The translations under genes were made by a program, and so were the position numbers. Below, piece by piece: positions 23,591 to 35,900 of a stretch of 64,000 nucleotides of DNA (within the stretch, counting starts at the first letter, position 1; each line of letters begins with the position of its first letter). The stretch spans positions 31,958,869 to 32,022,868 of the forward strand of contig JAHLJT010009419.1 in the NCBI GenBank assembly GCA_031308135.1, given 5' to 3'. Source of the DNA: Acheta domesticus (Eukaryota; Arthropoda; Insecta; Orthoptera; Gryllidae). Below the pieces are notes generated by a model that was given only the letters and a program-made list of their open reading frames with translations, searched no databases and had not been told where the DNA came from.

Positions 23591-26114
23591 CTCGCCAGAC
23601 CTAAACTTCACTCAGGTGAAGTCTACAAAGCTCAGAGTGACTCCGTGAACCGTGATATTTTCTCGCACTCTTTCCTCTTTCATGATTATCACAATTAGAA
23701 TTCGGTTTTCGTTGTATTTCATGTCAATAGGATTCATCATCATTTAAATCATTTAAATCGCGACTTCGAAAAATATTAAACATTTAACTAACATGCAAGG
23801 CATAAACGTTAAAGACAAAATATCAAAACTCTGATTTAAGTAGGATGTTGCAGTTGCGTGAAAGTCATTCACGATCAGCGTGGCTCCGGACTCGGCCTTT
23901 TCAGTGTACGATCATGATCAGTGGCTCAGTAAGGCTATATAATTCAAGTTTATTCTGGCTGTTCTAGTGATTAGGAATTTCGATCGTGTTCTTCAAACTT
24001 TCCCCACGCAGCGCGAATCGGTCTGTTCTCTAGAGCGCGTTTTAAATATTGGATAGTAATCGCCTGTTTTTGCCTATTTGCAAATTCGGGCGAACACTCT
24101 GACTCTTCCCTTAAAGTCAAGAGAAATATCGAAGAGAGGAATTTTTTCCGAAAGAAGTTTCAAGGTTCAATTACTCAGAGTATTCTTTGCATCCAAGCAG
24201 TTGTTATTTATGTACTTTTTTCTCTTTATAAAAGCATTTTAATGACAGTAACGTCTTACATATTGAACAGTGAATAGCAGAACCTCTGCGATTACATATT
24301 GTTCATACATTATTAAATTAAGTGGTTTAGCTAAAAAAGTTAATAAGAAGTGATAACATCTACTCACTACTTTTCATATAAAGCAAAAAGTCACAAACTT
24401 TGGTCGAATAGAAATCTTCTTTCTAAATCAATACTCATGAAATACAAAAGATTGACTTCCCAAACAATGTACTACATTCCGAAATTTTCCATGGAAAATC
24501 TGACCTTGCTCTGTGTTCACTGAAACCACTCCCACCACCGACGTTACCAGCACCCAAGGAGCGAAAGAGGGGCGATGGCAGCCGAGGCTCTGAGGAGGCT
24601 GCTGGCATGCGTGTATAGCAGACGATGCCGCGTTAATTGCGGTAAGCACAGCGATTGATTGCGCGGGTAGAGGCCACGTTGGGAACGACTGACGTCGCTC
24701 CGCGTCTCTGCAATGGCCGGTCCCCGAGAGCCGCGGCCCTCAAAAGCTTTTCTGTGGTGTATAGGAGATGCGCATGCGGACCTGAAGGATGAAGCTCTTT
24801 TTCGCATTGACCTCCGCTTCACTCACGGAGAAATAATTCGAAATATTTCGTTTCATTCATTAGTGTTTAGGAGAGAGCCAACTGCTAAGATCGTGATCTA
24901 GGCAGTCAAGTTTTCATCATACAACTGTTGCTGCGGAATCCTCAGCAATCAACTCCTAAGGTTATTATTCCCATAAATACAGTTCATGTTTTTTGTGGCG
25001 GGAGATGATCTTTCGTCGCTGGATGGCGAGATCCGGCGCCATCCAACGCACAATTCCTGTCATGTGCCCCCTAAACCTGTCGAAACATTTCGTGTCTTTA
25101 TACTTCACTGATTGCTCCTTACTGCTCAAAAGGCACAAGTGGTTACATCAATCCTGCGAACATTTGCTCTATTAATACACATTAAAATTGAATTTGAGGA
25201 AAAATTGGGATTACACTTCCTCTTATTCTTTCCAATATTAAATACAAAATTTTTCATTATCAAGAAAATTTAGATTTGTATGACTGAAGTAATCACTTAC
25301 AAATTTAACGAGATTTCATGGAATTACTAATTTTTATTTGAGAATGTAAAAAACATATTTCCGTTTACAAAAAATGAAGCATTTTGAAAAGAATTTTCTT
25401 GAACTTCGAAATACTGATTATTCGCTAGAAATGATTCCACTATACCCAAATAAAGATAAGTTAACAGGAAATATACTTCATCGTTTTTGTACTCTTAGTT
25501 CAAAAATGGATTACTTTTACAATTTTGTAGATCAGACAATTTTGAAAGGAATTTTTCAAGATAAGGTCCTATCACTTTTCGCTATTTTCATTTCTGGGCT
25601 ATTTTTATAGTAAACCGTTAACTTTTATTTACTTAAAATGTATTGCCATAAAACACAAGAACACAAAATTAGCCCGAAATTATTCGTTAGGATTTTTGCA
25701 GTTGTTACGTAAATCATTTTCAAGTTCTAATGTCCGAAAATGTTAAATATCCATTAGTTATTTCAATTAAAAGTTTGTCAAAACATAATAAATTCTATTG
25801 TGATAAAACTAATTTGTTAAATACTACTGTGATAGTAAAAAGCTTGACGTGAAATGAAAAAACAAACAGAGCGAATGAAAAAGTGACAAACGTTATATTT
25901 AGCAGAAACATAAATTAAGATTCAGGTTAGATTACAAAGTACAAATTTGTAAATATTGATTTTATCGTATTCTCGTCCCTCAGCATATCTTTATTTTTGT
26001 TTTGCATAATGACAGCCACCAAACTTTCTTTTTGCGGCACATTAAGTTTTCATAGAAATTGATTAATTCATAAAAAAGATGTAAGAATACATTTTGGTAG
26101 AGAAATTGACAAAA
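23591..26114. other. AT-rich region with a minor GC patch
   Basis: No gene recognised. A modest GC patch lies at about 24540-24790. A 78-codon plus frame at 25374-25610 has no identifiable domain. Confidence 0.5.
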
Positions 26115-26355
26115 CCTATTTATGGCTAACGATCCTTTCTGCCCTCCCGGGAGAGTCGTTCGGCAGATAAGTTCGCGCGCTGGCTGGCGCTCCGGCGGAG
26201 GGAAGTAGAAAACGCTGCGCGGATCGATCGCGACCGTAAAAAGGGAGACATACTGCTTCGGGAGGTTAATTAACACCGCATCCAAACTCTGGCCCGGCCT
26301 GCCAGCAGGTATCGAACCCGCAACTTCGTTAGCGCAGACGGAGTTCCATCGGACG
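26115..26355 (-). mobile_element. tRNA-headed SINE, family 3
   Basis: On the minus strand a tRNA-like head (GATGGAACTCCGTCTGCGC, then GCGGGTTCGATACC as B box at about 26309-26322) is followed by TGCTGGCAGGCCGGGCCAGAG and a body to about 26115. The B box is near consensus. The head cannot be folded confidently into a functional cloverleaf, so I call a SINE rather than a tRNA gene. Confidence 0.55.
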
Positions 26356-26479
26356 CGCAGCCGCAACTTCGCCCCTGCGCGCCGAGGGCCGGCGGAGGAC
26401 GAGGTCGATCAGGGGCAGGAACGGTGGTGGCCGGGGAAAGGACCGAAGGGATGGGGAGTGAGCACGATGAGCCAAAAGG

Positions 26480-26865
26480 CTGTAGAGGGAGAGGGATGTG
26501 GCGGGTGGTGCAGAGAGTGTGGCAATGGGCGGTGTGGAGGGTGGTGCGGGGTGTGGTGCTGGGTGTGGTGCGGACGGTGTTGCCGGGGGTGGTGCAGACG
26601 ATGGTGAGGAGGATAGTAGGGAATTTAGTGCAGAGGATGGTGTGTAGGCAAGTGTTGAGGATGATGCGGATGGTAGTAAAGTGGGTAGTTCGGAGGGCAG
26701 TGCAGAGGATGGTGAGGAGGGAGGTGCGGAGGGTAGTGCGGAGGGTGTCGTAGAAGATGGTGAGTAGTGTGAGGTAAATGGTGAGGTAGGCTGTGAGAAG
26801 TGTAGTGCGAGGAATAGTGAGGAGGATTGTGAAGAGGGCGGTGCGGAGGACGCGGCGGATGGCGG
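26480..26865 (+). repeat. Degenerate 15-bp minisatellite, unit like GTGCGGAGGATGGTG
   Basis: About 25 diverged copies. The 15-bp period gives five-residue periodic frames on the minus strand (Leu-Arg-Thr pattern), which are compositional. Flanked on the left by SINE family 3 and on the right by CpG-rich sequence to about 26990. Confidence 0.8.
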
Positions 26866-27429
26866 AGGGGCACACGCCAAGTGCCCAGGAAGTTTGCAGA
26901 CTGCTGGCAGATCCACTCGGCGGTGCAACTTGCGCATCTGCTGTGTGCAACAGCTCCTCTGCCAAGGACGAGCCTACTTACTACTAAGGAGAGGAATCGA
27001 AGTAGTACTTTCATGGATGTGTCAACCAAATCAAACTGTGTATTGAAAAGTCATTTATTATTTAGAGAATAGAAGTCGACATTTTCTTTGTAGTTATTAA
27101 ATGACAAATATCGAAACACACCCCTAAACACGTCTCTGGAAAGCTTATACATTCGACAATAAAATATAAAAATAAATCCCTTCAAAGCTCCAACCGCCGA
27201 TTCCATTCGCCACTAATAGTCGAGCGTTTCATCCAAAGGTCCTGCTGTATTTACCAGCTTCATCTGTGTCCGTCAGTCTCCATTTACCCCCGCCCAAGAC
27301 TCCGAGTCGTTACTATTCCCAGCATCACCTCGTCGCCAACTCCCGGTTGTCACTAAACTTCACCGCGCCGCCCTGAACTCAACTTCTTCCCCCCTCGGTC
27401 CCTGCCCTCAATTCGCCCCAGTCTCGGAT
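26866..27429. other. CpG-rich edge, AT spacer, then entry into a C-rich array
   Basis: 26866-26990 is GC-rich, 27000-27180 AT-rich, and 27190-27429 is C-rich sequence with diverged copies of the following repeat (TCGCCAACTCCCGGTTGTCAC near 27330). Confidence 0.55.
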
Positions 27430-28060
27430 CTCAACTCGCCGTGGTGACTACACATCACCGTCACCGCGAACCCAACACCCCCCGACTCTACCCTGAACTC
27501 GTCACCATCTCGACACCAACTCGCCGTGGTCACTACACCTAACCGCCGCTGCGAACGCAACTCCCCCGGTCCCTGCCCTCAAACTCATTGCCATCCTGAT
27601 CTCAACTTGTGGTTACGTAACCTCTCGGCGCCCGAACTCTGCTCTCAACTCGTCGCCATTCCGAAGACAACTCGACGTGGTCACTACACCTCACCGTCAC
27701 CGTGAACCCAATACCCCCCAACTCTACCCTGAACTCGTCACCATCTCGACACCAACTCGCCGTGGTCAGTACACCTAACCGCCGCTGCGAACGCACCCCC
27801 CCGTCCCTGCCCTCAAACTCGTTGCCATCCTGATCTCAACTTGTTGTGGTCACGTAACCTCTCGGCGCCCAAACTCTGCTCTCAACTCGTCGCCATTTCG
27901 AAGACAACTCGACGTGGTCAATACAACTCACCGCCGCCTCGAATTCAACTATCCCGTCCCTTCCCTCAGCTGTTGTCATTCCGACCTCAGCTCTCCGTGC
28001 CCACTATACCTCACCGCCGCGAACGCAACTCTCCCCGACACCTGCACCCAACCCGTCTCG
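27430..28060 (+). repeat. Higher-order satellite-like array, 236-bp unit of three ~79-bp subunits
   Basis: CGNCGTGGTNACTACACNTCACC recurs at 27437, 27673 and 27910 (spacings 236 and 237), and ACTCTACCCTGAACTCGTCACC at 27485 and 27721 (236). Within each unit the CAACTCG-CGTGGTCAC-TACAC-CACCGCCG theme recurs about every 79 bp with diverged linkers. This is a genuine higher-order repeat. Edges decay into divergent subunits. Confidence 0.85.
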
Positions 28061-28400
28061 GTACCCCACCTCAACCATCGTCTCCATCCCTTATTCCCTA
28101 CCCCTCCCTTCCCTCATAACCACACCCCACCGTCATCCCAACCCCGCTCGCCCCCGCAGCCGCAGCCGCTCCTGTTCGCTCGCGGCCGATCGACCCGCGC
28201 GCTCTCTCGTGCCGGTCAGCGCACCCATTTCCATGGCCTGCGAGCGCCGCCGCAATAACACAGTCGTTTATCGTGTGTCACTACGTTACACAAAAGCGAA
28301 GAGCGCCGCGCAGCTTCCGAAAGCCACTCGCACAAACTGACCGTCGCATACCGCGAAAACGTCGGAACGTTACGCGAATGCGAGCGGAATTTAAAATGGA
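28061..28400. other. C-rich edge and CpG island 5
   Basis: Pyrimidine-rich to about 28135, then CpG-dense (CTCGCGGCCGATCGACCCGC near 28178) to about 28390. No recognisable coding content. Confidence 0.6.
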
Positions 28401-28784
28401 CACGGCCAACGAACAAATACGATGCGCAAGAGATAGACTAGGGATTGAATTAACTTTATGAAGGACGGCGGTGTGGCGTTTTAAATTAAGCGCATCATGT
28501 CTAGATGTAGTAATTAAGGAAACTAGTTCAGTGTCGAATTGCCGTTCATGCTAATTTCACTTCAAACCTACGTTCTTTATTACATCTTAATTATGTTCGT
28601 ACCGTTAGTTAAATATCCTTACATTTAAAAATGTATCATGTATATTTAATGTACACTAATTCTGAACACCACGTTAAATAATTTCTAGCCCAGCTAAAAT
28701 AACCAGTTTTTGAAAATGTGCATTCAGCACCTACGCAAGGAAACGAATACTGATCTCCACAGATTATAAATATAAAAGTTTCTT
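28401..28784. other. AT-rich spacer, nothing recognised
   Basis: No feature identified. Confidence 0.5.
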
Positions 28785-28960
28785 TTGTCGGCCCCGTGAT
28801 CGAGATTGTTAAGGCAGTAGTGCTGTAGTGATCTCGGACCAAGAGGTCGCGGGTTGGAGCCCCGCCTCGGGCATGGTTGTATGTGTTCGTCCTTTCACTC
28901 CCTATCATCACCATATCGTTTCATCCGCATACCATAACGTTATATCCAATAGTGGTCGGT
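28785..28960 (+). mobile_element. tRNA-derived SINE, family 2, copy 2
   Basis: Head GGCCCCGTGATCGAGATTG, then ATCTCGGACCAAGAGGTCGC and B-box-like GGGTTGGAGCCCC (28852-28864), joined to CGCCTCGGGCATGGTTGTATG. The block order equals that of 5341-5545. The copy loses similarity after about 28960. Confidence 0.7.
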
Positions 28961-29214
28961 AATGACCAAGTAGTTTATGCGACCTTAAATAACAAAAAAA
29001 ATTATTTTAGATATGTCTACGGCAAAGTAATTTATCATACGTATACCGCAAAGATGCCATGACTATACACAATTGGGTACTGCAAAGTAAATAAAACACT
29101 TAGGCGACATGAATATAAGTACGAGTACATGGCTTTCACCTTCCTGAGAACGATCCGATTCCACGTGTGTGTTTGTAAGTTGCCATATGAGTGTGTACCA
29201 AAATAATTAGCCTG

Positions 29215-30080
29215 CTACAGAAAGACACATTAGTTTCAATCTAATTTCTTTAGTCTGAGATAGCTTTTCGGTATTACCCCATCTTTTTTCCGGCTGCTAT
29301 CTTTTGGCGCCTAAAACATATTTTTTCATATTTTCTCAATTTTTTGTTTCCCTAATAGTAGAATTGAAATATAACGTCAAGGATATTATAGAAAGCTCTT
29401 ATATCGTTCATTGAAAAACGTGGGAGACATTTTTGGAGAAAATGTTGTGTAAACGTTTCTGAAAATGCAAAAAATAGATTTTTCGTGCAAAAATATTCAG
29501 TGACATAAATATTAAAGATGTGAAACATGTTTGGAACAAAATTAAATTTGCGTATTGTTTTGAAAAAACAAAAGAATACATCAAAAAACATGTATGTTAT
29601 GTTATTCAGTGAATTTAGCACTATGCATACAGAAAGTTTAAAAAATCTGCTAGAGCTATTTTTGCGAAAATCGACTCTAACATTTTTGAGAACATTTTGA
29701 AAACGCCTCAGAGGATTCATGAAAAGTTATCTCGAAACTCAAAGAACTATTTACAAGGCCAGTTTGATCGAGAAATATTCATTTTGGAAAATATTCTACG
29801 AACTAGGCGCCAGTGCTAACAGATCGTTGGAAAGACTGTCAGGTACGCGTAGATGTGCGGATGTTTTACAAAATCAATTTTTTTTTGGTATCAGGGTACT
29901 CCAAAACCAGGATTCTGATTACACTATGTATCAGAAAATGTAAATTACTACAAAAAGCAAGGAAAAACTTTTATGTGTCAGGGATCCACAAAATGATTTT
30001 TTCTGTCAAAAAACGACACTTTTTACATCAGCATTATATAGATTTCTCTGTTTTATTCTGGTATGTGTTGGTACGAGAAC
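29215..30080 (+). repeat. AIR repeat, copy 3 (internally deleted)
   Basis: Begins with the TTCGGTATTACCCCATC and CGGCTGCTATCTTTTGGCG blocks, then TTTTTTGTTTCCCTAATAGTAGAA (29337-29360). It ends with AGGATTCATGAAAAGTTA, ATATTCATTTTGGAAAATAT and GGTATCAGGGTACTCC at about 29888. About 0.8 kb long against 1.5 kb in copy 1, with interior sequence missing. The GACGGACGG run is reduced to a single GCGGATG. Confidence 0.75.
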
Positions 30081-31669
30081 GTAATAATGTATGCAACTCG
30101 TGTGTTAGGAGTACTCATTTAAAAACGTCGGTCTCTGCGCCCATAGTTACCAACATTCATTCGTACGACAAGGCACTCTTTCTGTAAACAACTATGTTCT
30201 AAATGTAATATTTTATTTTTAACCCATTTGAATTTATTAACTAAATAAAATCCAGAAAGACTGAAAAAAATATGACATATTTTGGAATTATATTTCAACA
30301 TACTCATCAATTTGAGATTCATATTGCCATCAAAACTCTGTGTTCAAATATAGAAAAAGCCTAGCAAGAGTTCACATTAGCTTAACGTTTTCTTACTTTA
30401 CAGTAAACTTCCTGAAAATTAACATGATTTCTCAAGAAACTAAAAAAACTCCATTACGTATTGTATTTATACTACCGTTAAAATGTATAATTAAATAACT
30501 ATTGAAGAAATATTAACGATAATAACTAGTGTATTATTTTTGCACAATATAAACAATCTTTCATCTACAAAAAGAAGAGGATATCTCTAGAATGGGTAAA
30601 TATCTTTCCCTACAAATTTTTGCAGGTATAATGTTGAGTCAGGTTTAGAGTTCTTGTCCAAACAGAACTAAATTTCATTCTTCTTGTAAAGTTCAGTTGT
30701 CTAAGCTGTATGATATCTTTTAACAGATGGCTAATTACCAAATTCTTGCGCAATATGAGCAGTTTACAGCAGATTTAGATTTGTCGAAGGCTGAAGATCT
30801 CGTCTCTGAGATTGTAAATCCGAGAAGAGTTCTGAAATCCCGCGCAGATCAAAACGACGACTAAGTCCAGATTTTGCAGAAGATGCGCTTTTATCCCAGA
30901 ACATCGTATTACGCCTACCGATACACAATTCTGTGATCTGAAGAATTATTATGTTTTAGGTTGCTTTTTGAATATTGAATAGTTTAAAACCTTACTTTAA
31001 AACTGTAGTAGCTACTATTATAAGTTTTGAAATGAACACAATTTCAATGCTGCATGATTGGTATGATATCCACGAATCAAGTAAGAATATTTGTCTTATC
31101 TGAGAGATGGTAGCCGCATGGAAGATAGCTTCTGCTGTCGCTGATAATCATGTTATTTCTAAATATGTCTGACGTTGATGCAGATTCAAAGAAATTTATA
31201 TCTGACCCTATCTTTTTTTCTGTATTTGATACTGGAACTGAGTTTAGGAATTAGAAAACGTAAATATGTATTTTAATTTTCTTCCTGTTTTGTTATCAAC
31301 CCATAGTGCTATGCAACACTTCCATCAAAGCCAATTAATATATCAACTATTTAACATGAACTTCAATTATTTCTGCTTAAACAGCAATTAAAAAATAGGA
31401 AATTATGTTGAGTGTATTTCTCGATGATTTCTCGGCAAATTTTGAAATTGGTTAAGATGAAGCATAGGAGATGTTACCATGTCTATTACTACCAATGGCA
31501 TTAACAAATGAAAAAGAAGAACATTTCACAAATCAGCATTGCAATTGATTTAATTCTTTAATACAGTAAAATAAATAATTTCCCTGTATATGTATTGTAT
31601 TTAAAATAATTAAATGTAAAAATATCATAAATTCTCAAAAATAACCATTAGTATATATGCATGAGTCAG
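30081..31669. other. AT-rich region, nothing recognised
   Basis: 1.6 kb without a frame over about 70 codons, a repeat or a tRNA that I can support. Confidence 0.5.
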
Positions 31670-32370
31670 GAAAACTTGACCCAACAAGCCGCAAGCTCGT
31701 TTTTGCCGCCCGCTCCCTCCCTCCGTAGAAATTCCCCGTGAAGCGGCCGGGCTTCAGCTGGGTCCGCGAAGGTGGCAATCGAACGCTGCACTTGGGGCCA
31801 TCCCCTCCCCCCTTTCGCCCCGTTGGCAACGCGCCAGTCAGGGCAAGCACTTAGGCAGAGCGCCGTGGGCCGGGCGCGGCGGGGCCGGGCCGGCCTGGCC
31901 GGTGCAGCCCCGCGGAGGCGTAACCGCCACGCACGCGCCCGGTAGTTCCGCTTTAACGAGCACGCGGGCGGGCGGGCGGGGACCGGCGCGGGGGCCCGCC
32001 CCGCCCCGCCCGGCTCCGCTCCGCTCCGGAATCGATACCCTCTCTTAATTATGATTGTCCGGTGCGGGGGCGGGGGCGGGGTGGGGGGGAAGAGATCCGT
32101 GAGGGGGCGGGACCGGGGGCGTCGCGGCTCGTCCGGCCGCGAGGCTCATTAGCGCCGGGGGGAAGAGAGGGGGAGCGGGACGGGGTGGGGGAAAGGGCCC
32201 GGGAAGGGAGGGGAAATTTGCGAGTCAAATCCGGAGGCGCGGGATCCGCTTATCACGGCTTCTTGGGGTGAGTGCCCGCACGGTCCACGCGGATCCGCGC
32301 CCCGCGCCGGGCGATGCGCCCTGCTGCTGCCAGGCCCCACCGCGCCCCCGCGCGACCCGGACTTCGGGAA
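31670..32370. other. GC-rich CpG island 6 with G-quadruplex potential
   Basis: Very GC-rich 700 bp with GGCGGGCGGGCGGGGACC (31967 onward) and GGGGGCGGGGGCGGGGTGGG (32067 onward), both satisfying four or more G-runs on the plus strand. No dominant tandem motif, so with 3.2 kb and 38.8 kb it is one of the islands most like an unmethylated promoter. Confidence 0.65.
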
Positions 32371-33730
32371 AGGACACGAAGCAGCAAGAAAGTTCAATGA
32401 ATAAACACGAATTGAAAGAAACGAAGGGAGAATTGAGAAAGAAATGTAGTGCGAAAGAAAGTAATCCAGCTGTGTTCTTGAAACGGAAAAGAAGTTAGAA
32501 AGGAGAGAGAGATTCAAAAAAATCAAATGAAAATATACAAAATATAATGTTTCATGGGCATCCAGTAAAATAAATATTGAAGAACAAAAAGTTGATAAAA
32601 TGTGAACAGTGATCAGAAAAAGAGATTTTTTCAAAAAAATGCTCTAACAATCAAAAATGCAATTTTGCAAAAAAAATTTATCCATCAAGAATGAAAAAAA
32701 TGAGTTATCGAACGAAAAAATTCATATATTTTATCTGTTATAGATGGTTGTTAATGAACACTTTGACAGTATTTGAATGAATAAGGGAAAATCAAACCCG
32801 TATTTTGGTTTAAATTATACTAGTTTTGATTAAATTTCTAAATTGTAATTCTTGCAAATTTTCAAATTTAGTAAATATTATTTTCTTTATTTGCAACTTA
32901 CAAGACGATTCTAATAATTAGTTTTATCATGTAGTATATATAATTATATATATTATATTAAAATTATTTATATTAAAATTATTATCAGAATATATTTCTA
33001 CGCACATTACCAACGAGGGATATTCTATTCTCGTATAGGCTCTCTGGGTGGCGGTGCAGAAGATTACTCACATTTTACCGAACTTGGCATTCATAAATGT
33101 CACGTTAAAATATAATTATATGTATTTTAAATAACATTATTCTTTTACTCAAACAGATGTAATAAAAATTAAATAAAGTATTAGACGCGACGATAAAGAT
33201 AGTTTGTCGTTTTATTTAATCTACTCGTATATTACGCACATCCAGCGCGCGGAAAATTTGAAACAAAACTGCATGCCCGGACCATGTGAAAGGTGTCTGT
33301 AATTTTGTTGGATGTTAGGAATTCGGAAAATAATCCAAAAATTAATAAAAAATTGAATTTTGACCGGAAAATGCAAATATTTATGTTACTCCAACTCTTC
33401 TCTTTCTGCGCGTTCCGACTGAATTTTCATAGACGGTGTGTCATTGTTTACGACAAATCTGTCGTCACGCATTCAAGGAAGAGGCCTCCAGCCAAATGTC
33501 TGCTAATTACGTGTTGAGTTATGGACCAGCAACATTTTCTACAATACTGGCATCTAGAAAACTGTTGTAGTGTCAACCGTACACATGACTCCATGTGATT
33601 TCAGTATTTGTGAAGTCTGTTTTTGTTATAATATTTTATTTATTGTAGGGTTTGTTATACAAAAGTATCTTGAGCAGAGTGCGCGCTTCTTTTGGGAAAA
33701 CTGTCATGCGTGATAAAAATCAATGTAAAA
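32371..33730. other. AT-rich spacer, nothing recognised
   Basis: Contains a self-complementary TATATAATTATATATATTATA tract at 32936-32958. No coding or RNA gene seen. Confidence 0.5.
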
Positions 33731-33791
33731 ATCAAGTACCAAGACGGTGGACACTACAAATATTGTATTGTCCACCGTCTTGATACTTGAT
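33731..33791. ncRNA. miRNA-precursor-like hairpin
   Basis: Two 23-nt arms (33731-33753 and 33769-33791) are complementary at 22 of 23 positions, separated by a 15-nt AT-rich loop. Pairing stops sharply at both bases of the stem. Arm length, loop length and near-perfect pairing resemble a pre-miRNA or an siRNA hairpin, although real pre-miRNAs usually show more bulges and a basal stem of about 10 bp, which is absent. A minute MITE is the main alternative. I do not recognise either arm as a known conserved miRNA seed family. Confidence 0.35.
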
Positions 33792-34384
33792 GTTTTCTTG
33801 AGATGATCTTGCTGTACAGATAATAAAGATGGATAAAATCGTAAAACAAGCAGCAATTATTGCAACAGCAAAGAAAGAATAATCTTCTCCCCCACACGTC
33901 ATATACAGTTCTCACTGTATTTTGAACAAATAAATTAAATCAAAATCAAAAAATGCTGGATATATTCACTCATGCTGATATTCTGCATGTTTAAACATTA
34001 AATATCAGTATACAACACTTTTGTGCAATAATGTCAATATTATGAAATATAATATTGAGGTTGTATTTGTGAAATTAAAAAATTTTGTCAAAAGGAATTA
34101 AATTTGTAAATTCCAGCTATTATCAGAAAATTATTTTTTTTCAAGAGATTTATCAAATTGATCATACGAAAACCCTTATATTATATTTTTAGTACTTTCA
34201 AATACCGTTCACTTATCTTTACAAAAACTGGACTTTTCCTCTAGTTAGTATAGTCGAAGTATTTCCCCACCATTAAGATCACTCTCACACACTTTCCCTT
34301 TTTATCCTAGATTACAATTTGAACTTACGTACTCAAATACACTTACATTGTGTGCATAATCTATGAGAAATTAAAACCCACGTA
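33792..34384. other. AT-rich spacer, nothing recognised
   Basis: No feature identified. Confidence 0.5.
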
Positions 34385-34800
34385 TCGTCCTTGGATGAGC
34401 GCCCAACGAGGGGGCGAGCGCGCGGGGGTCAACTCGCGCCTCGCGAGAAGTCGAAAGCAGCGGCCGCGTGGCCCTGGGGCCGCCCGGTATCGAACCGCCC
34501 GCCCCAGGTGCGCCCGCGGGCGGGGACGGCGGCGCGCGCGGGGGCGGGCGCGGGGGCGGGGGCGGGGGCGGGGCGAAGGCGGCGCGGCTCTCTTCCCGAG
34601 GCGGGTTTACAGCCCGCGCCGGGAATACGCTCTTAAAGAGGATGCGCTCCGCCGCCGGCGCCGCCTCACGCGCTGGGCCTCGCTCTGTCTCGTCTTCCCT
34701 CTCCCCTCCACCTTGGCTCCCCCTGATCCCTTCTTCGCCCCCACCCGCTCTCTTGACGCCATCACCTTTGAAACCCGGCGCTGCACACTCTTTCTAGACC
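34385..34800. other. GC-rich CpG island 7 with a strong G-quadruplex motif
   Basis: Contains a (GGGGGCGGGCGC)-type run at 34539-34573 with at least six G-tracts of four or more. Frames on the plus strand (up to 156 codons) are Gly/Arg/Ala composition only. Confidence 0.7.
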
Positions 34801-34830
34801 CCGTTTCCGCCTTCCCGTAACATTCCTTCG

Positions 34831-35900
34831 CAGCCGTTGCTACCTGTACGCCACCCTTCATTCTTCGATTTCTTCATGATCTTTGTCTTTTCTCTTCCCA
34901 TTCCCTTCCCCTGCTCACTTTTTCTCTCTTATCAGTCTTCAACATATACTTTCATTCACGACAACCCACCATTACACACTTGTAAATCCCGCTTCCGCTT
35001 TCTAACATCATCCCTTGACGGTGATCGTTGCATGCACCTCACTCATCCTCCGATTTCCCTTAAGCTTCTCGTCTTCCCTTTTCCTTCAACTAATCCCTTT
35101 CCTTTTCCTCTATTATCATCACTTCAAACACGCCGTCAACCTCGGCAACACGCCGCTGCACATTCCTTCTATGCCCCGCGCTTCCGCTTTCCCGCAATAT
35201 TACTTTGCGGCCGTTGCTGCTTGTACGTCACCCTTCATCCTTCGATTTCTATGAGATCTTCGTCTTTCCTCTTCATGCTCCCTTCCCTTGATCCGTTTCC
35301 TTCTCTTCCGTTGCTCCCTGCACGTCATCGTTCATCCTCCGATTTCTCCGAGTTCGTCTACATCTTCCCACTTCCTTCCCCTGGTCATTATCCCTGTCCA
35401 CTCTTCTCAGTACTCCCCGATCCGGTCTTCACGCTTCTCCTCAGATGCCTTCATTCCCTGTAACCTGCACACTCTCTCTACGCCCAGCTTCCGCCTTCCC
35501 GTAATATTCGTTCGTGGCCGATGCTGCCTGCATGTCACCCTTCATCCTCCTATTTCTACGAGATCTTCGTCTTTCCTCTTCTCGCCCCCTTCCCCCTTAT
35601 CACTTTTGCTCTCTTTTGAGTATTTCACACTTGACAACCCATTACTTGACATTAAGTTCCGCTTCTGCTTTCTGGTTTTACCCCTTGACGGTGGTCGCTG
35701 CATGCGTGTAAAACTTCATCCTCCGATTTCTCCAAAATCCTTTCCTTTTCATTTCCCGCCCCCTTCCCTTCACCACTTCTCTACAGTTTTTTTTAAGTAC
35801 TCCACCTCTCTAAGTCCTCCGCTTTCTGGCATCATTCCTTGACGATGGCCGCTGTCTTCACGTCACTTTTTATCCTCCGGTTTCTCTAATGGGGCTTTGT
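34831..35900 (+). repeat. Degenerate pyrimidine-rich tandem array, ~150-200-bp units
   Basis: The motif GCCGTTGCTGCCTGTACGTC or a variant, followed by ACCCTTCATCCTCCGATTTCT, recurs at about 34832, 35021, 35210, 35307, 35517, 35692 and 35845. Between them CTTCCGCTTTCTGGCATCAT- and CCCTTGACGGTGG-like blocks also recur. Spacing is irregular (96-210 bp), which suggests unequal exchange and deletion in an old satellite-like array. Long plus-strand frames (208 and 184 codons, Ser/Pro/Leu/Phe-rich) are a by-product. Confidence 0.8.
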
